This document shows, one piece after another, positions 24,600 to 35,348 of a stretch of DNA of 64,000 bases. The position numbers and the translations under genes are program-made. Below the pieces are notes generated by a model, which made no database searches, had not been told where the DNA came from, and was given only the letters and a program-made list of their open reading frames with translations. The stretch lies in contig CAUYUJ010004780.1 of the NCBI GenBank assembly GCA_963575745.1, forward strand, positions 739,176 to 803,175. Reading direction: 5' to 3'. Source of the DNA: Prorocentrum cordatum. Lineage: Eukaryota > Sar > Dinophyceae > Prorocentrales > Prorocentraceae. Each line of letters begins with the position of its first letter. Position 1 is the first letter of the stretch.

Positions 24600-25400
24600 T
24601 ATAAAGACTATGCAACCGGTGACTCTTCAAAGTTTCAGCAGCACTGATCATACAGGCAGCGGCGGTGGCGGCGAAGGCGGGAGGGTACGGTGTCGCAGTG
24701 CTTGTAAATTTGCGCCCACCTGGCGCATTCCCAGAAAGCTCGATGTGTCGCTTTTTAGTGCGGCTGCAGACTCCCTGCTCCCCTCGGCACGTGAGACATA
24801 GGTCGGTCGGGCTGCCTCCATGCCAAACGCCGACACGTGTCGCCTTTTTCCAAGGCGCACCATATTGACAGAAATCAGAGCAGGCGTCAAAGAAAACAGA
24901 GCTGCGCATGAGAGCCTTCATCTGCGGCGCCCACCACATGATAGAAGTCCGAGGATTCTCGAGATAGACGGGCACATTAAGGGAGATATACATCTTGATC
25001 AACACGACACTAAACAAAAACAGAGCATTACCAATCCTGATACTCTCCTTTTCAGCATCTAGAAGGTCTGGCACACCAAAGGGCAAGTCGCTGCTACGAA
25101 TGGGCCTTCTCAAGGCACGCGTCCACGACGTGCAGGGCGTGCCAAGCCACAGCGCTGCAACACAGCCTGAGGAGAGCCAGCCCTTGATTACCCTTTGGAA
25201 GGAAGGATCAAGGTGATCTTCTCTCGCATTGTGAATGATATCGAAAGACAGAGAGCGGTATCCCCGAGCGCGCAATGCGCCCCCTATCCTTCCAGCACCT
25301 GAGAACAACTCTAGGAAAACCAGCCTTCTCAGAGCACGGACAAGAGGAGTGGCGCTGGCCTTGAAGCGACGCTGCAGGTACCTGCGGACTTCGTCTTCCG
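24600..25400 (-). pseudogene. YR element: C5-methyltransferase-like domain
   Basis: It is read in the long minus frame that ends at 24589. Motifs in order are FLELFSGAGRIGGAL (motif I-like, about 25320), ALWLGTPCTSWTRALR (Pro-Cys catalytic-loop-like motif IV), VPVYLENPRTSIMWW (E-N-P in place of E-N-V, motif VI-like), DFCQYGAPWKK, a Cys-rich patch (DLCLTC) and TATPYPPAFAATAA. These resemble cytosine-5 methyltransferases and the methyltransferase-like fragment at 7.7 kb. DIRS elements usually carry an adenine-type methyltransferase, so a C5-like one is notable. Whether it can methylate DNA cannot be told: target recognition and several motifs are not obvious. Confidence 0.65.
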
Positions 25401-26400
25401 AGAAATCACCAGCAGGCCGCGGGCGAAGGCGCCGCCTGGGTCCAGAGCCACGGCGAGGCGCGGAGGCGGCCGCACCGCTGACAGCGGCCTCGCGAAATCC
25501 TCGGACACCACGTTGCTGAAGTTCGCCAGCGGGTGGAGGCGAGGCGACAGCGGGTCGAGGCCGCGGCGCCCCACCAGCGACGCGAGGTGGCACTGCTGCA
25601 CCGCGGGCGAGAGGTCCCAGAGGCCGCCGCTGGGGCGCGACTGATCCATGAGGGCCACCAGCGAGGGCAGCATCCAGTCGCCGCGGTCGGACAGGTCTGC
25701 TGCGTCGAGCGCCCTCGCCATGCCGGGGGCCCTCAACGACGCGACGAGGACGAGGAGCCCCCAAGAGCTGCACTGGCGGCGGGCGGCAGTCCTCGGCGCC
25801 ACCGAGTGCGAGCCGCGCAGCTGGAGCATCTCGAGCGGCTGTGGATGGGCGATGCACGCCAGCGCCACCCAGAGACACATGCGCGGGCACCCCACGCGGC
25901 GAAGGCAGCACGCCCGGGCTAGGGCCGACGCTCGTGAGAGCGGCGGCCTCAAGCGCGGAGGCAACCTCCGCCGCCAGGCCGCCAGGCAGAGGGCCACAAC
26001 GGGGAGCTTCTCGACCGTCGCGCGGTAGAGCTCCGGGGGGAGGTGCGAGAAGAGGGCCAGCTGCACGGAGGCCTCCGCGACTCCCGACTCCTCCACGAAC
26101 TCCTTGAAGTACGAGACCAGGAGGAAGTCCAACCCCCGCGGCGAGCTCCAGTCCATCTCGGTGCTCTAGCAGAAGCTGGCGAGGGTGGCTGCCATGCCCG
26201 TGCACAGGCTCTCGGTATCCGGCTCGGCGGCCAGACGCCCCTGCAGGCAGAGGTTGCCGCCCGCCTGCCGCTGCCGTGCCGGGCGGGAAGCGGTCGACGC
26301 CAGCTGCCCCCCGAGCAGGCCGCCCCGCGACGCTGGTCGAGCCCTCATCGGCGCCCGTTGCCAGCGAGCGGACCTCGGCGTCATGCCGAGCATCGTGGAC
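25400..26400 (-). pseudogene. YR element: tyrosine-recombinase-like region
   Basis: A minus frame from 26156 to 25329 has an N-terminal helical part (DFLLVSYFKEFVEESG, LAAWRRRLPP), CLWVALACIAHPQPLEML, which resembles the integrase helix with the Y-L-R-P/G-E-L motif, and LWDLSPAVQQ followed by LDPLSPRLHPLANFS, where H-x-x-R or L-R-H is expected. The catalytic Arg/His/Tyr set is not clearly preserved, and the frame is left near 25400. The same frame continues upstream beyond a stop near 26168. Assignment rests on position between RNase H and methyltransferase and on the split direct repeats. Confidence 0.5.
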
Positions 26401-26539
26401 GCCATCGGAGGTGTCAGCCTCCGAGAGCACAGGGAAGAGTGGGAGCGGTGGAAGGGCGACCGCCGCTGGAGTGCTAGAGCCAGGAGGGCTACGCGGAAGA
26501 CGCTCTCGGCGACGCGGCCCCACGAACCAGCCCAGCCTG

Positions 26540-27190
26540 CCCCGAGACGGCGTATCTGAAGGGTCGAGCTCCGAGGGGATCCGTCTGATGCGAAACCTGG
26601 CTCCAGACACCAACGATAAGCAGGCCAGCTTGCGAAGAGGCCGTAGAAGGCGATGCGAGGCGCCTCGGCCCTTGCAGGCCGCGAGCGCCAACGGCAAGTT
26701 GTCCACCAGCAAGACTACCCTCCGATTGAACGCCTCCGAAGACCTCAAGATGTGCTTGGCGGCCACCATGAAGGCCTCCCCTTCTAGCTCCAGGATGCCG
26801 GCGGGCCCGAAGACCTTCGAGGCGAGCACAGTGACCCACGGGCCCTCCAAGATGCCCCCCGGCACCTCCTCGAACCTGGCCTCCGAAACCTCAAAAAACT
26901 TCTGAACATCTGCGAACTCGTCGTTGCCCTCGGCGCTGCCCACGGGGCCTCGAGAGGCTCGAGGCACCTGATCACGACATGCAGGAGGCGGACTCCCAGC
27001 AGGCTGCTCGCCGATGTCGGAGGGGAGGTTGAGGGCGTTTTTTACGAGCACGCTCAGCGCCCGCCACATGATACCTCCAGCGCTCTGCATACCGACCAAC
27101 GATGCCGGCACGTTCTGGCGCCACGACGCGAGTGCACACACCGATGCCGAAGAGGGAGGCGTCGGAGGAGGCGATGACATTGTGCCAAGG
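26540..27190 (-). pseudogene. YR element: RNase H
   Basis: The DIRS/Ngaro-type RNase H signature is complete: IASSDASLFGIGVC (first Asp, 27178-27140), GILELEGEAFMVAA (Glu), VVLLVDNLPLALAACKGRG (second Asp, about 26710) and IPSELDPSDTPSR (final Asp, about 26550). The first motif is in the RT frame and the rest in the frame of the long downstream ORF. The change lies near a run of six T (plus strand, about 27038). Confidence 0.8.
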
Positions 27191-28260
27191 AATATCCATC
27201 TTGGTGCACAGGAGGGGGAGGATCGACCGAGACGTCCACAGCTCCTGCCGAACACTCGGCCACAGCTTCTGCGGGGTCTCGCCCACAGACTGCATATACT
27301 TAAAGGTAGCGCTGAAAAAAGCCAGCACCTCTCTCCGAAGAGGCGAGATCCAAGTGATGTGCCCCATGGTAACCTGAAGAGCTGAGCCGCTGCAAACGCC
27401 ACGCCTGAGCAGAGCCTCGAAACCGCACCGAAGACGCCACAGATTTTTGGCCTTCACTGAGACCGTTGAACCGCTGGTGAACTCGAGTCCGACGAACGAC
27501 ACCTCACGACTAGCAGGGCTCAACTCATGTACAGACAGCCCCAAGGATTCCAATCGGCGGCATACTCTGTCCAGGCCATCCTGAACGGCGGCCCGATCCG
27601 AGCCAAGAATCATGAAATTATCGACATACCCCGCGCCAGCCGTACCCGACGCTCGCTGGAGAGAAACTGCCGGTAGCCCGTCCTCGATCGCGTTCGTGGC
27701 ATCGAAACCCTCGCTCGCCAGTGCGCGTCGAAGAACGCTCTGACAAATACGCAGGGCCCAGGACCATCCCATCGGAAGAACGCACACACACAGAGAAATC
27801 ATCTCATCAGGGGCCACAGGGAGCTCGTCGAGCTCCACGATACCCAGATGCCTAGCAGCGATCGCGGGCAGTCTAAACATCTCGTCAAGCCCGTCGGGGA
27901 TCGCGAGCCTATTAAAAGCACACTCGATGCCACCTGCTGCGAAGAACGCCCCCCTCCCCACGTTTTCAAACCCCGAGAAAGCCCCCGGCGCAGGTAGACG
28001 TGTCCGAGGAGGGTCAACAAAACTGGTATTAGCAGCTCTCGTGTCAAAGATGAGCCTGAGGTCGCCAGACCTTTTGGCAAAAAAAGAACACGCCCACGGT
28101 GGCAGAACGCCCAGCGGCCCTGCGATACTTCACCACCCCGCGCTGCCTCAATTCTGCAACAAAGTCGGCACAGGCAAGCGGGCGATGCTTCAAAACTGGA
28201 TCAGTGCACGGCACATTCGGACATAGCTCCGCGCGCAGAGATTCCGCAGCAGCGGGCGAT
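27190..28260 (-). pseudogene. YR element: reverse transcriptase
   Basis: The fingers region FVAELRQRGVVKYRRA leads to a frame change at a run of seven A (plus strand, about 28080). It continues as SGDLRLIFDTRAANTSF, then AAGGIECAFNRLAIPDG (palm A, where the catalytic Asp expected before the Ile/Lys pair is Gly), VCVLPMGWSWALRICQSVL (palm B) and GYVDNFMILGS (palm C, Y-V-D-N, about 27620) with FVGLEF downstream. L-P-M-G-W-S-W-A with Y-V-D-N is typical of this dinoflagellate RT group. The missing Asp in palm A suggests loss of activity. Confidence 0.8.
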
Positions 28261-28264
28261 CTTA

Positions 28265-30641
28265 GCATATGATCGCGCCAGCAGCCGAGCCAATCCGAGC
28301 CGGCCCGCGAAAGCCAGTCAGCGAGCGCCGACGGCGCATTGCCCATAGCGGGCCAAGAGACGCTGCTCTTGACATACGGCCGTTGGGTGGAGGACTCGTC
28401 AGAGTAGAGACCTGACCCTGCAAAGAGCGCACTGAGGGCTCCCTTGCGAAACGAGGGGTCGCCAGGAGGTGAGGGGGCACCGAGGTAAGCCGACTCGATG
28501 TTCCGAAGGGCACAGTCCTGACTTGCATTCCGCACAGCTGCAGGCGGAGTGCTGAAAACGAAAAATTTGTTGAGACAATCCACCTCATCGCGAGCCCAAG
28601 ACAAAGCGTGAGAGTTTCGCGCCAGCCGCCAGGCGGTGCCCCGTGAGAGAGATGCCTTAACGCGGGCGTCTGTGCCAGCGCGGGGAGCAGGCAACGGAAA
28701 GATGTCACGATGCCGAGCAGGGCTCTGGGCAGACGCCTCAGAGCAACTAATTTCAGCTCGTGCGTGCAGGCCAGCCGGAGATGCAGCTGGCTGGGGAAGC
28801 ATCACCCCTGCTCCTGCTCTTTGTTGCCCTTGGGCCCTTCTTGGGGCGCGCCAGAACTCGCTCCTCGCGCGCCTTGCGACGCTCCTTCATAACAGAATAT
28901 TCCTTCGAGAGCTCACTGGCGATCCACTCGGTGAGAGCGGGCATGACACAAAGATTTCCCCTCACGAGGTCCGTGCCCCGAGCGAGGTGGGTGTCGAGGC
29001 GGTCATCGCTTCCCCCCGCGATCTTGTCCCAGTGCCGTTCCTCGGCCACCTGGAGCTCGCGGGCTGCTAGTTCGGCTGATGCGACGTTTGGCAGATTGAG
29101 CTGGTCATAACACGCGAGAGTCTCTAGCAACCTGCATGCACATTCGTGCGAGTCAACGTGGGGATCACCTGGCTGAAGCTTACAATCTGCCCGCCACCTG
29201 TTGTGGCGCCCCAGAGGTGTGCACGCGTTCGCCACAGTAAACCTGCAGACCCATACGTAAACAAGTTCTAGGACCACGCACTGGCCAATCGCCCCACGCA
29301 TCTTCCGTGAAGAGAGACACTGCGTCTCGGAACTCCCGAAACCGACCGCCCGTAGCATCATACAGCACTGGACAGGTCCGAGCGTCGCCATGAGCTCCGA
29401 CGGCCGGGGGAGGCCCTGCAGCCGCGACAGGAAAAGGCGGGGGAGCCACGGGCGCCGCCGCCGCGGCCGGCACGGCAGGGCCACCTGCCCCCGCGGCCTG
29501 AGCGGGAGGGGCAGCGGGCCTGGGCGCAGGGCCGAGGGCAGCGGCGAGACGAGCGAGGCCCCCTCCAGCCAGCCGCGGCCAAGGGGGCGGGCGGAGGTAC
29601 AGCAGCTGGCACAACGCCGCCGGCGGGGACGCCTGCCCCAATGGGGCCCGCGACGCCGCCAGCAGCACCACCCGGGACGCCAGCAACTGGACCACCCCCC
29701 GCCGCGGCCGGGACAACCGCAGCGGCAGCTCCCCCAGCAGGTGCGCCGGCCACGGGTGCCCCGCCCACCAGAAGATGCACGACGCCCGCCCGGGGCTCCA
29801 GCCCCATCCGGCGGCAACACTGCACACGTGCCATGGTGAGCTCGGCGACCGTCGGCACTGCGCGGAAGCGGTGGTAGGCGGCGTGCGGTCCAGCCTGCGC
29901 CACGAGCGCGTCGGGGCTGGGAAGCTTGACCCAGTCTAGCACATCCCCGCCACGCACGCAACAGCTCCTCCACATACTCGTCCCGATCAGGGGTCATGAC
30001 GCCCACGCCCACGAGGTAGGTAAGTGGAGTGCCGACACAACACCGCACATGCCAGAGCTCCCGCCCAGCCACGTTGTAGCGCATGGCGAAGAACTCCCCC
30101 TCCACGAGGCCGAGGGGGTGGCATCCAGCGGCAGCCGCCGCCATCACTGCACACGAGCAGCACGTCGAGCCTGCGCGGCCGCCGACTGCGCCCTGGCCAG
30201 CTGTGCGAGGTCGAGGGCCTCGAGCGCCGGCGTGGGCTCCGCGACCTGCTGCGCCGCCCTCGTGCCAGCCTGAGCAGCTGGCTTCCTTCGGGCACACCGC
30301 CCGGCGCCGGTGCCCGGCGCGAGGCGCTCGAGCTTCACGCCGAGGACAATGCCCGTGGCGAGGACCCCGGCGAGCAGTCCAGCCTGCTCCAGCGCCGACT
30401 GGCGCTCGTGGATCACCTCCTTGAAGCTCGTCGGCTCCACGTGGGGGCAATCGCAATGCACCACGGGAGAGCAGTCCGGGCAGCCCTGCCGGCTATTGGC
30501 CCAGAGGATAAGACTGTTGGAGACCCCTCTGGCGAGTTCTGGGAGAACCTCGCGTGCAGCCTGCCGAAAGGTGCATAGGCCGTGGTCTGCTCGAGCCTTG
30601 AGAATTACGGAACACAGTTCGAGTGCGGCCAGATATGACAC
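28265..30641 (-). pseudogene. YR element: gag-like region in several frames
   Basis: The first frame starts with ATG at 30641 inside repeat A1 and has CPDC...CDCP and a hydrophobic segment (AGLLAGVLATGIVLGV), ending at 30144. The next part (GEFFAMRYNVAGRELWHV, VMTPDRDEYVEELL) is in a second frame, GGDVLDWVKLPSPDALVAQ in a third, ARTCPVLYDATGGRFREF in a fourth. Then comes a helical, charged tail (CYDQLNLPNVASAELAAREL, MKERRKAREERVLARPKKG). Between them is about 450 bp of Ala/Pro/Gly-rich sequence. The order and wording look like one structural protein broken by frameshifts. I do not know its function. Confidence 0.6.
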
Positions 30642-30665
30642 TACTTGGCTTAAAGTTGTGAAAAC
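30597..30665 (-). repeat. Split direct repeat A1 (5' end of the element)
   Basis: 69 bp, matching A2. On the plus strand it starts CTTGAGAATTACGGAACACA and ends AAAGTTGTGAAAAC. Beyond it is ATCAATG and then TA/CATA microsatellite. The first gag-like frame starts inside it. Confidence 0.9.
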
Positions 30666-30671
30666 ATCAAT

Positions 30672-30912
30672 GTAAATACATATATATATATATACATGTA
30701 AACATACATGTCTACCTACATACCCACCTACCTACATACATTCATGTCCACCTACCTACATACCTGCCTGCCTACCTACATACCTACATACATAAACATA
30801 CATACACATACATGCATACATAAATGCATACATGTATGCATGCATAGATATACACACGCGTACATGTATACATAAATACATACATACATACATACATACA
30901 TACATACATACA

Positions 30913-30946
<34 letters not shown>

Positions 30947-31202
30947 CATACATACATACATGCATGCATGCATGCATGCATGCATACATACATACATACA
31001 TACATACATACATGCATGCATACATACATACATACATACATACATACATACATACAAACATGTATGCATGCATACATACAGACAGACAGACAGACAGACA
31101 GACAGGCATGCATGCATGATGCATGCATGCATGCATACATACAGGCATGCATTCATACATGCATACATCTATAAATGCATAAATACGTATATTTCTATAT
31201 GA

Positions 31203-31240
<38 letters not shown>
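30672..31240. repeat. (CATA)n / (TA)n microsatellite, right flank of the YR retroelement
   Basis: CATACATA with CATGCATG and CAGA variants, ending in a (TA)n run at 31205-31240. Met/Tyr/Cys and His/Thr/Ile frames over it are artefacts. Confidence 0.95.
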
Positions 31241-31249
<9 letters not shown>

Positions 31250-34200
31250 CGGCACGCGCCGCGCAGCAACGAGGAGGAGGATGAGGAGGAGGAGGAGCAG
31301 GGGCAGGAGGAGGAGGAGGAGGGGCGGAGTTGATTCCCCACCGAGAGAAACAGGGGGGGATCCCCAAAACGAGAGACCCTCTCGGTTATCGAGGATCGAG
31401 GCTCTTTTGTGCATTCATGCCGTTTTTTACGCCTCTGGGGGGCCTCTCGTCGCCACTGCCGCACTCTCCTCGCAGGTTCTGGCCAGAACGCACCCCAGGA
31501 TAGACCATGGCGGTCACCAGGGGCTCAGATTCCCAGACCTCCAGAGGACTCGAGGGCATCGAGTCTAAGGTTATTCAGCGTTTGCCGCCACTCGAGGCCG
31601 TTTTTCGGGCCCTGGGTATGTAAGAAAAACTACCCGGAATGAAAAGCGGATTCGGAAGGGGTCGAGACGGCCAGGCCCCGAAGACTCGAAAACATCGCGG
31701 AGGGGGGGCACGTCGTGAGGCCCTGGAATAATGGGTAGGTGTAGGACGCGAGCGGCCGCCCTTGAGCCTTTCCCCCCCGAGCGTTGCCCCTGAACGCCAG
31801 CCCGCCAGCACCTGGACCTCGGACGTCGTGACCTTTTCCGCAACGGCGTGGACCCAGAGAGAACTGTGGACTTATGACCAGGACCGGCTTCTCCTCCCGT
31901 GCCGTTCTGGGACGATCCTGGGGCCCGGCGAGGGCCGCTTGCAGCCCAAGACGGGCAAAAACTTCCCGACGCCACTTCCTCGCAGCGCGACAACGTCTGG
32001 AGAGGCCCCGAGCGCACGCGGGCGGCTCGAACCCGAACCCGCCAGTGCCCGGCGAGGGCGCTCGCGCCCCGCGCGCCAGCGCCAGGGCGCTCGCACGCGC
32101 ACGCCGCGCCTCCAGGGCCGCGAGCCGCAGGGCCCAGAGGCAAGGAGGGCCACACGCTCGGGTGGTGCGCAGGCTCGGCCAACGGCATGCGAGACGGGGC
32201 CAGGATAGACGGGGTCGGAGGATAGCTTTGCAATCGGTGATGCATCGGCGACGGCGGCGATACGTCAGCGGCGTCGGCGTGGACAACACTGGGCTCCACA
32301 TGCAGCCGCATCGCCGATGCATCGGCGATGCGGCGAGCTCCTCCGACCCCATCGACTCCGACCCAATTTGGGAGGTCAGGAAGGGCTGAACCCAGACGGC
32401 ATAACTCCAGACGGAGACCGGGCACTCCGTATCAACTTACTCCGAATGGACCTGGCCCCCTCTCGGGAAGAACTACATCCAGACGAAGTAACTCCATACG
32501 GAGGCCGAGCACTCCGTATGGACGCACTCCGTATGGATTTAGCCGCCGCCGAGGAGGTCTGCACAGCCTCCCCCCGCCCTGCCGGCGGCCAGCCTCACGG
32601 CTGGGCAGGGCGGGACACGCCCGTCCCAGCCCGCGCCCGCGCGCCCCGCCAGCCCCGTCCCTGTCCCAGAGATCTCCCCCCAGGATGCCAAGAAAATCCC
32701 CAGTGGCCTCCAAGAAGAAGAAGAAGAAACAGAACACAAAAAACAAAAAAGGCTGCTTCTTCGCTGCAGTCCTCAGTCCTCGGCTTTTTCCTGTGCGCAA
32801 GTGCGCTCGGAGTCCAGGCGAAGAAACAAAGTGTGTGTGTGTGTGTGGCACGTATGTCCACCGGTTTGCTTCGTGTACATGCAGCTCTTGGTACGTAGTC
32901 CCTGGGTTTTTCTGCTCTGGCGTCTTCAGGCAACTGCTAAAAAAAGAACCCCCCTCACAAGGCCTCCAGCGCACCCCTCACGAGGCCCACAGCGCCCTCG
33001 GGGCCCCAAAACTGGGCAACCACATGTGAACCACCCCTGCAAATCAGATTGCTGGAAAGCCAGCTGGAGGTCGGAACCTCAAATCAACCCCTGCTGGGAT
33101 ATCCGATACCCCAACGCTGAGTGGACCCGTACGGGCAGGGTTCGCAAGTGGTCGCTGGTAAACGGCACGGAACACTGCTGGGGTTCACCCTGGGGCCTAC
33201 GGAGAAGTCTGGGGTGGCCCTTTCAAAAGCGCAAGGCCCACGCTGGCAGGCTCGGTGACGGCACGTCGCCGACCAGCGCTGCCGGCCCCCCTCCCGTCCA
33301 GCTGGGTAGCCCGGAGACGGCTTCCCAGAGCCCCCGGCGCTGCCAGAGACCCCGGGAGACCCCAGCCCGAAGGCCCAGGGTTGTCACTTCAGCCTGGAAG
33401 AGGAGAGAGGGGAGGGCTGGAGCGGCGCGGCGTGGAGCAGCCCCCTTGAGCACAGGACACCGCCAGGAGCGGTAGCGAAGACAGGTCGGGTTTGCGCCCC
33501 CGTGCCTCGCGGAGCCGCGGCGTGTCTCGGCACACCCTCGGCGGCGCGCACGAGGGGGCGGGGGCGGGGCCTTCTGTCGGGGAGCTTTTTGGTCAGCGGC
33601 CGCAAGAGAGTCAGACGGCGGTCGGGCAGCGGCGGGGCGCGCCGAAGCACAGCGAGGCACGAAGGGGAGAGAACGCAACAAGGCGCGGGGCGGCCAGAGA
33701 GGCGGCGAGGCGAGGGAGCTACGCTCAGGCCATGCAAGTCGTCGCGTGCGTGGGTCCATCGGGGGAAAAAAACAATGACAGCAATGTAAAACTGTCCGAG
33801 GTCCGCGCGGATGCTTTGAATCGGCGCTGGACTCCCCGCCGCCCACGGGGGCCCCAGCGCCCCAGCGCCGATCCAAGAAATCCGCGCGGACCTCTGAAAG
33901 TTCATGCTTCTGTCGTTGTGTGCTCCGATTATGAAAAGCGGGGGAACTTCTCAGAAAGCGGGGGCATTCTGAGAAGGGCCCTCGCGGCCTCTAAGAAGCC
34001 TGATTGGAAGCTCCTCTCCGAGCAGAGCAATTATGAAAAGGCCCCGCTCGAAGTTGGCGGCGCGCACATGGGGGGTCGGGGGAGGGGGGAAGGCTTCTTA
34101 GAAGAAGGCGACTTCTTACAAGGCGCGGGCTCTGTCTACACATGTAGGGCGGTCAACGCATTCTAAGAAGCAGCCTCCTTCTAAGAAGTCTTCCCCCTGC

Positions 34201-35276
34201 CCCTTCGCCCCTGTGCGCGCCACCAGCTAAGCCCATCTCGCGCCACCCTCTCGTCCCCGGAGGGAGCGAGCGAGGGAGGGAGGACGACGGCGACGACGAG
34301 GAAGGACCCAGGCCTCCTCCCGCTGTGGGAGAACCACGACGAAGAGCTCTTCTGAGGAGGAAAATGTACTACCGCTACCCTTGCCGCGCGTTCCCTCTTT
34401 GGGGCCTCCTGGGAGGCCCTCGTCGCCAACGTTGGACTCGCCTGCAAACTCTGGCCAGAACGCACCCTGTGAGAGGTCCGCGGAGTAGCGGTTTCGGTGT
34501 CCGTGGATTTTCCCAGCCTCTGCCGATTCCGAACCTCCGGGGGCCCTGGGCAGCCCCCGTGCCGCCAAGAGACGGCTCCGGGCGAAGAGCTGGCCCTGGG
34601 CAGAGAAGGCCCAGGCCTCTCGGGATCCATGCTGTGAAGAGGGCGCGACGTCGGAGGTCTCTCGGGGACAGACAGAACCCCCATTTAGCAAATCGTGGTT
34701 TAGTGAAAACGACCTCGGGTCCAAACCTGGCGGGCGCAAGCCTGGAAAATGACGGCCGCGGAGCCCTCTCGAGAACCGAGAACGGACAGTTCACGAATCG
34801 ACGTGTCAGGGTGGGGGCTCTGTCCACCCCCGACTCAGGAGGAGAGGAGCTGCAAAGATCGACGCCTCAAAAAACGAGGTATCATTTTTTCAGGGGCGTC
34901 TCTGGCGATGCCCGCGAGGGTCGGACGTGCCGCAAGGCGCTCAGGCGTCCGGGAACATGAACACTGCCTCCTGAAGGCCAGGAAAGGGAACGGCGCAATG
35001 GTGCTAGCATCTCAGAGCCCCCCACCGGTTCGCAAACGCCCCCACGGCGCTGATCTGGGGAGCGTGCTGGGGACCCGGGCGGGGCTCCCAGACCCTACCC
35101 GTCCTTTGCGTAAGCTATCTCCGGAGTTCCAGCCAGTGGGGCTCATGAAGAGGAGGAGGAAGGGAAGGGAAGGGGAAGGATGAGGAAGTCATCCGTTCAT
35201 CCCGCTCACTGGAACCCTTGAGACGGCATAGAAGACTTGTCCCTCCCGTGGAGTGCCCTTCCAAGACTGACCGATC
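31241..35276. other. GC-rich, low-similarity DNA; probably intron or flank downstream of RPS7 exon c
   Basis: No motif-bearing frame was found. Seen here: a GGA-rich tract (31268-31322); CTGGCCAGAACGCACCC at about 31480 and again at about 34452, each in a similar GC-rich context, so a decayed dispersed repeat is likely; a perfect 30-bp palindrome (32305-32334); an 87-bp imperfect duplication with ACTCCGTATGGA words (32402-32555); and a cluster of TTCTNAGAA palindromes (33946-34190). The last short RPS7 exon should lie below 35277 but could not be identified. Confidence 0.5.
32305..32334. repeat. Perfect 30-bp palindrome
   Basis: GCCGCATCGCCGATG is followed at once by its exact reverse complement. 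The neighbourhood is rich in GATGCATCGGCGA words, so it may have arisen by local duplication. It could form a cruciform or bind a dimeric protein. Confidence 0.85.
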
Positions 35277-35348
35277 CTTGTTGGTGAGCTTCTTGTAGAC
35301 GGCCGAGAAGCTCGCCATCTTCTCCTCGACGTCGCCCTTGTCCTTGTC
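35277..35348 (-). CDS. RPS7: RPS7 (eS7) exon c
   Basis: 72 bp, 24 codons, phase 0 at both ends. It contains KGDVEEKMASFSAVYKKLTN, matching the family block V-E-x-K-x-x-x-F-x-x-V-Y-K/R-K-L-T-x-K/R-D near the C-terminus of ribosomal protein eS7, a component of the small ribosomal subunit. Codons are strongly G/C-ending (AAG, GAC, GAG). The upstream border is CACAAG|GACAAG, and the downstream border CAACAAG|GATCGG fits another GA-type donor. About 10 C-terminal residues remain to be supplied by a further exon. Confidence 0.85.

Larger units (their letters stand above)
24124..30665 (-). mobile_element. Tyrosine-recombinase (DIRS/Ngaro-like) retroelement with split direct repeats and a methyltransferase-like domain
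   Basis: Read on the minus strand the layout is A1 (30665-30597), gag-like region, RT, RNase H, recombinase-like region, C5-methyltransferase-like region, B1 (24552-24400), A2 (24393-24325), B2 (24278-24124). A1 and A2 are 69-bp near-identical copies; B1 and B2 are 153-155-bp near-identical copies. The order A1-ORFs-B1-A2-B2 is the split-direct-repeat arrangement known from Ngaro/PAT-type YR retrotransposons, which integrate through a circular intermediate without target duplication. Both ends abut TA/CATA microsatellite and no target duplication is evident. Coding parts are broken by frameshifts, so this copy is probably inactive. Confidence 0.85.

Noticed and set aside
30672-31240. Overlapping Met/Tyr/Cys and His/Thr/Ile open frames
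   Set aside because: They are CATA tetramer repeat translations.
31241-35276. Last RPS7 exon
   Set aside because: About 10 residues are expected after the K-D motif; no minus-strand AG|GA acceptor followed by a plausible F-x-F-P-type end and stop could be chosen over chance.
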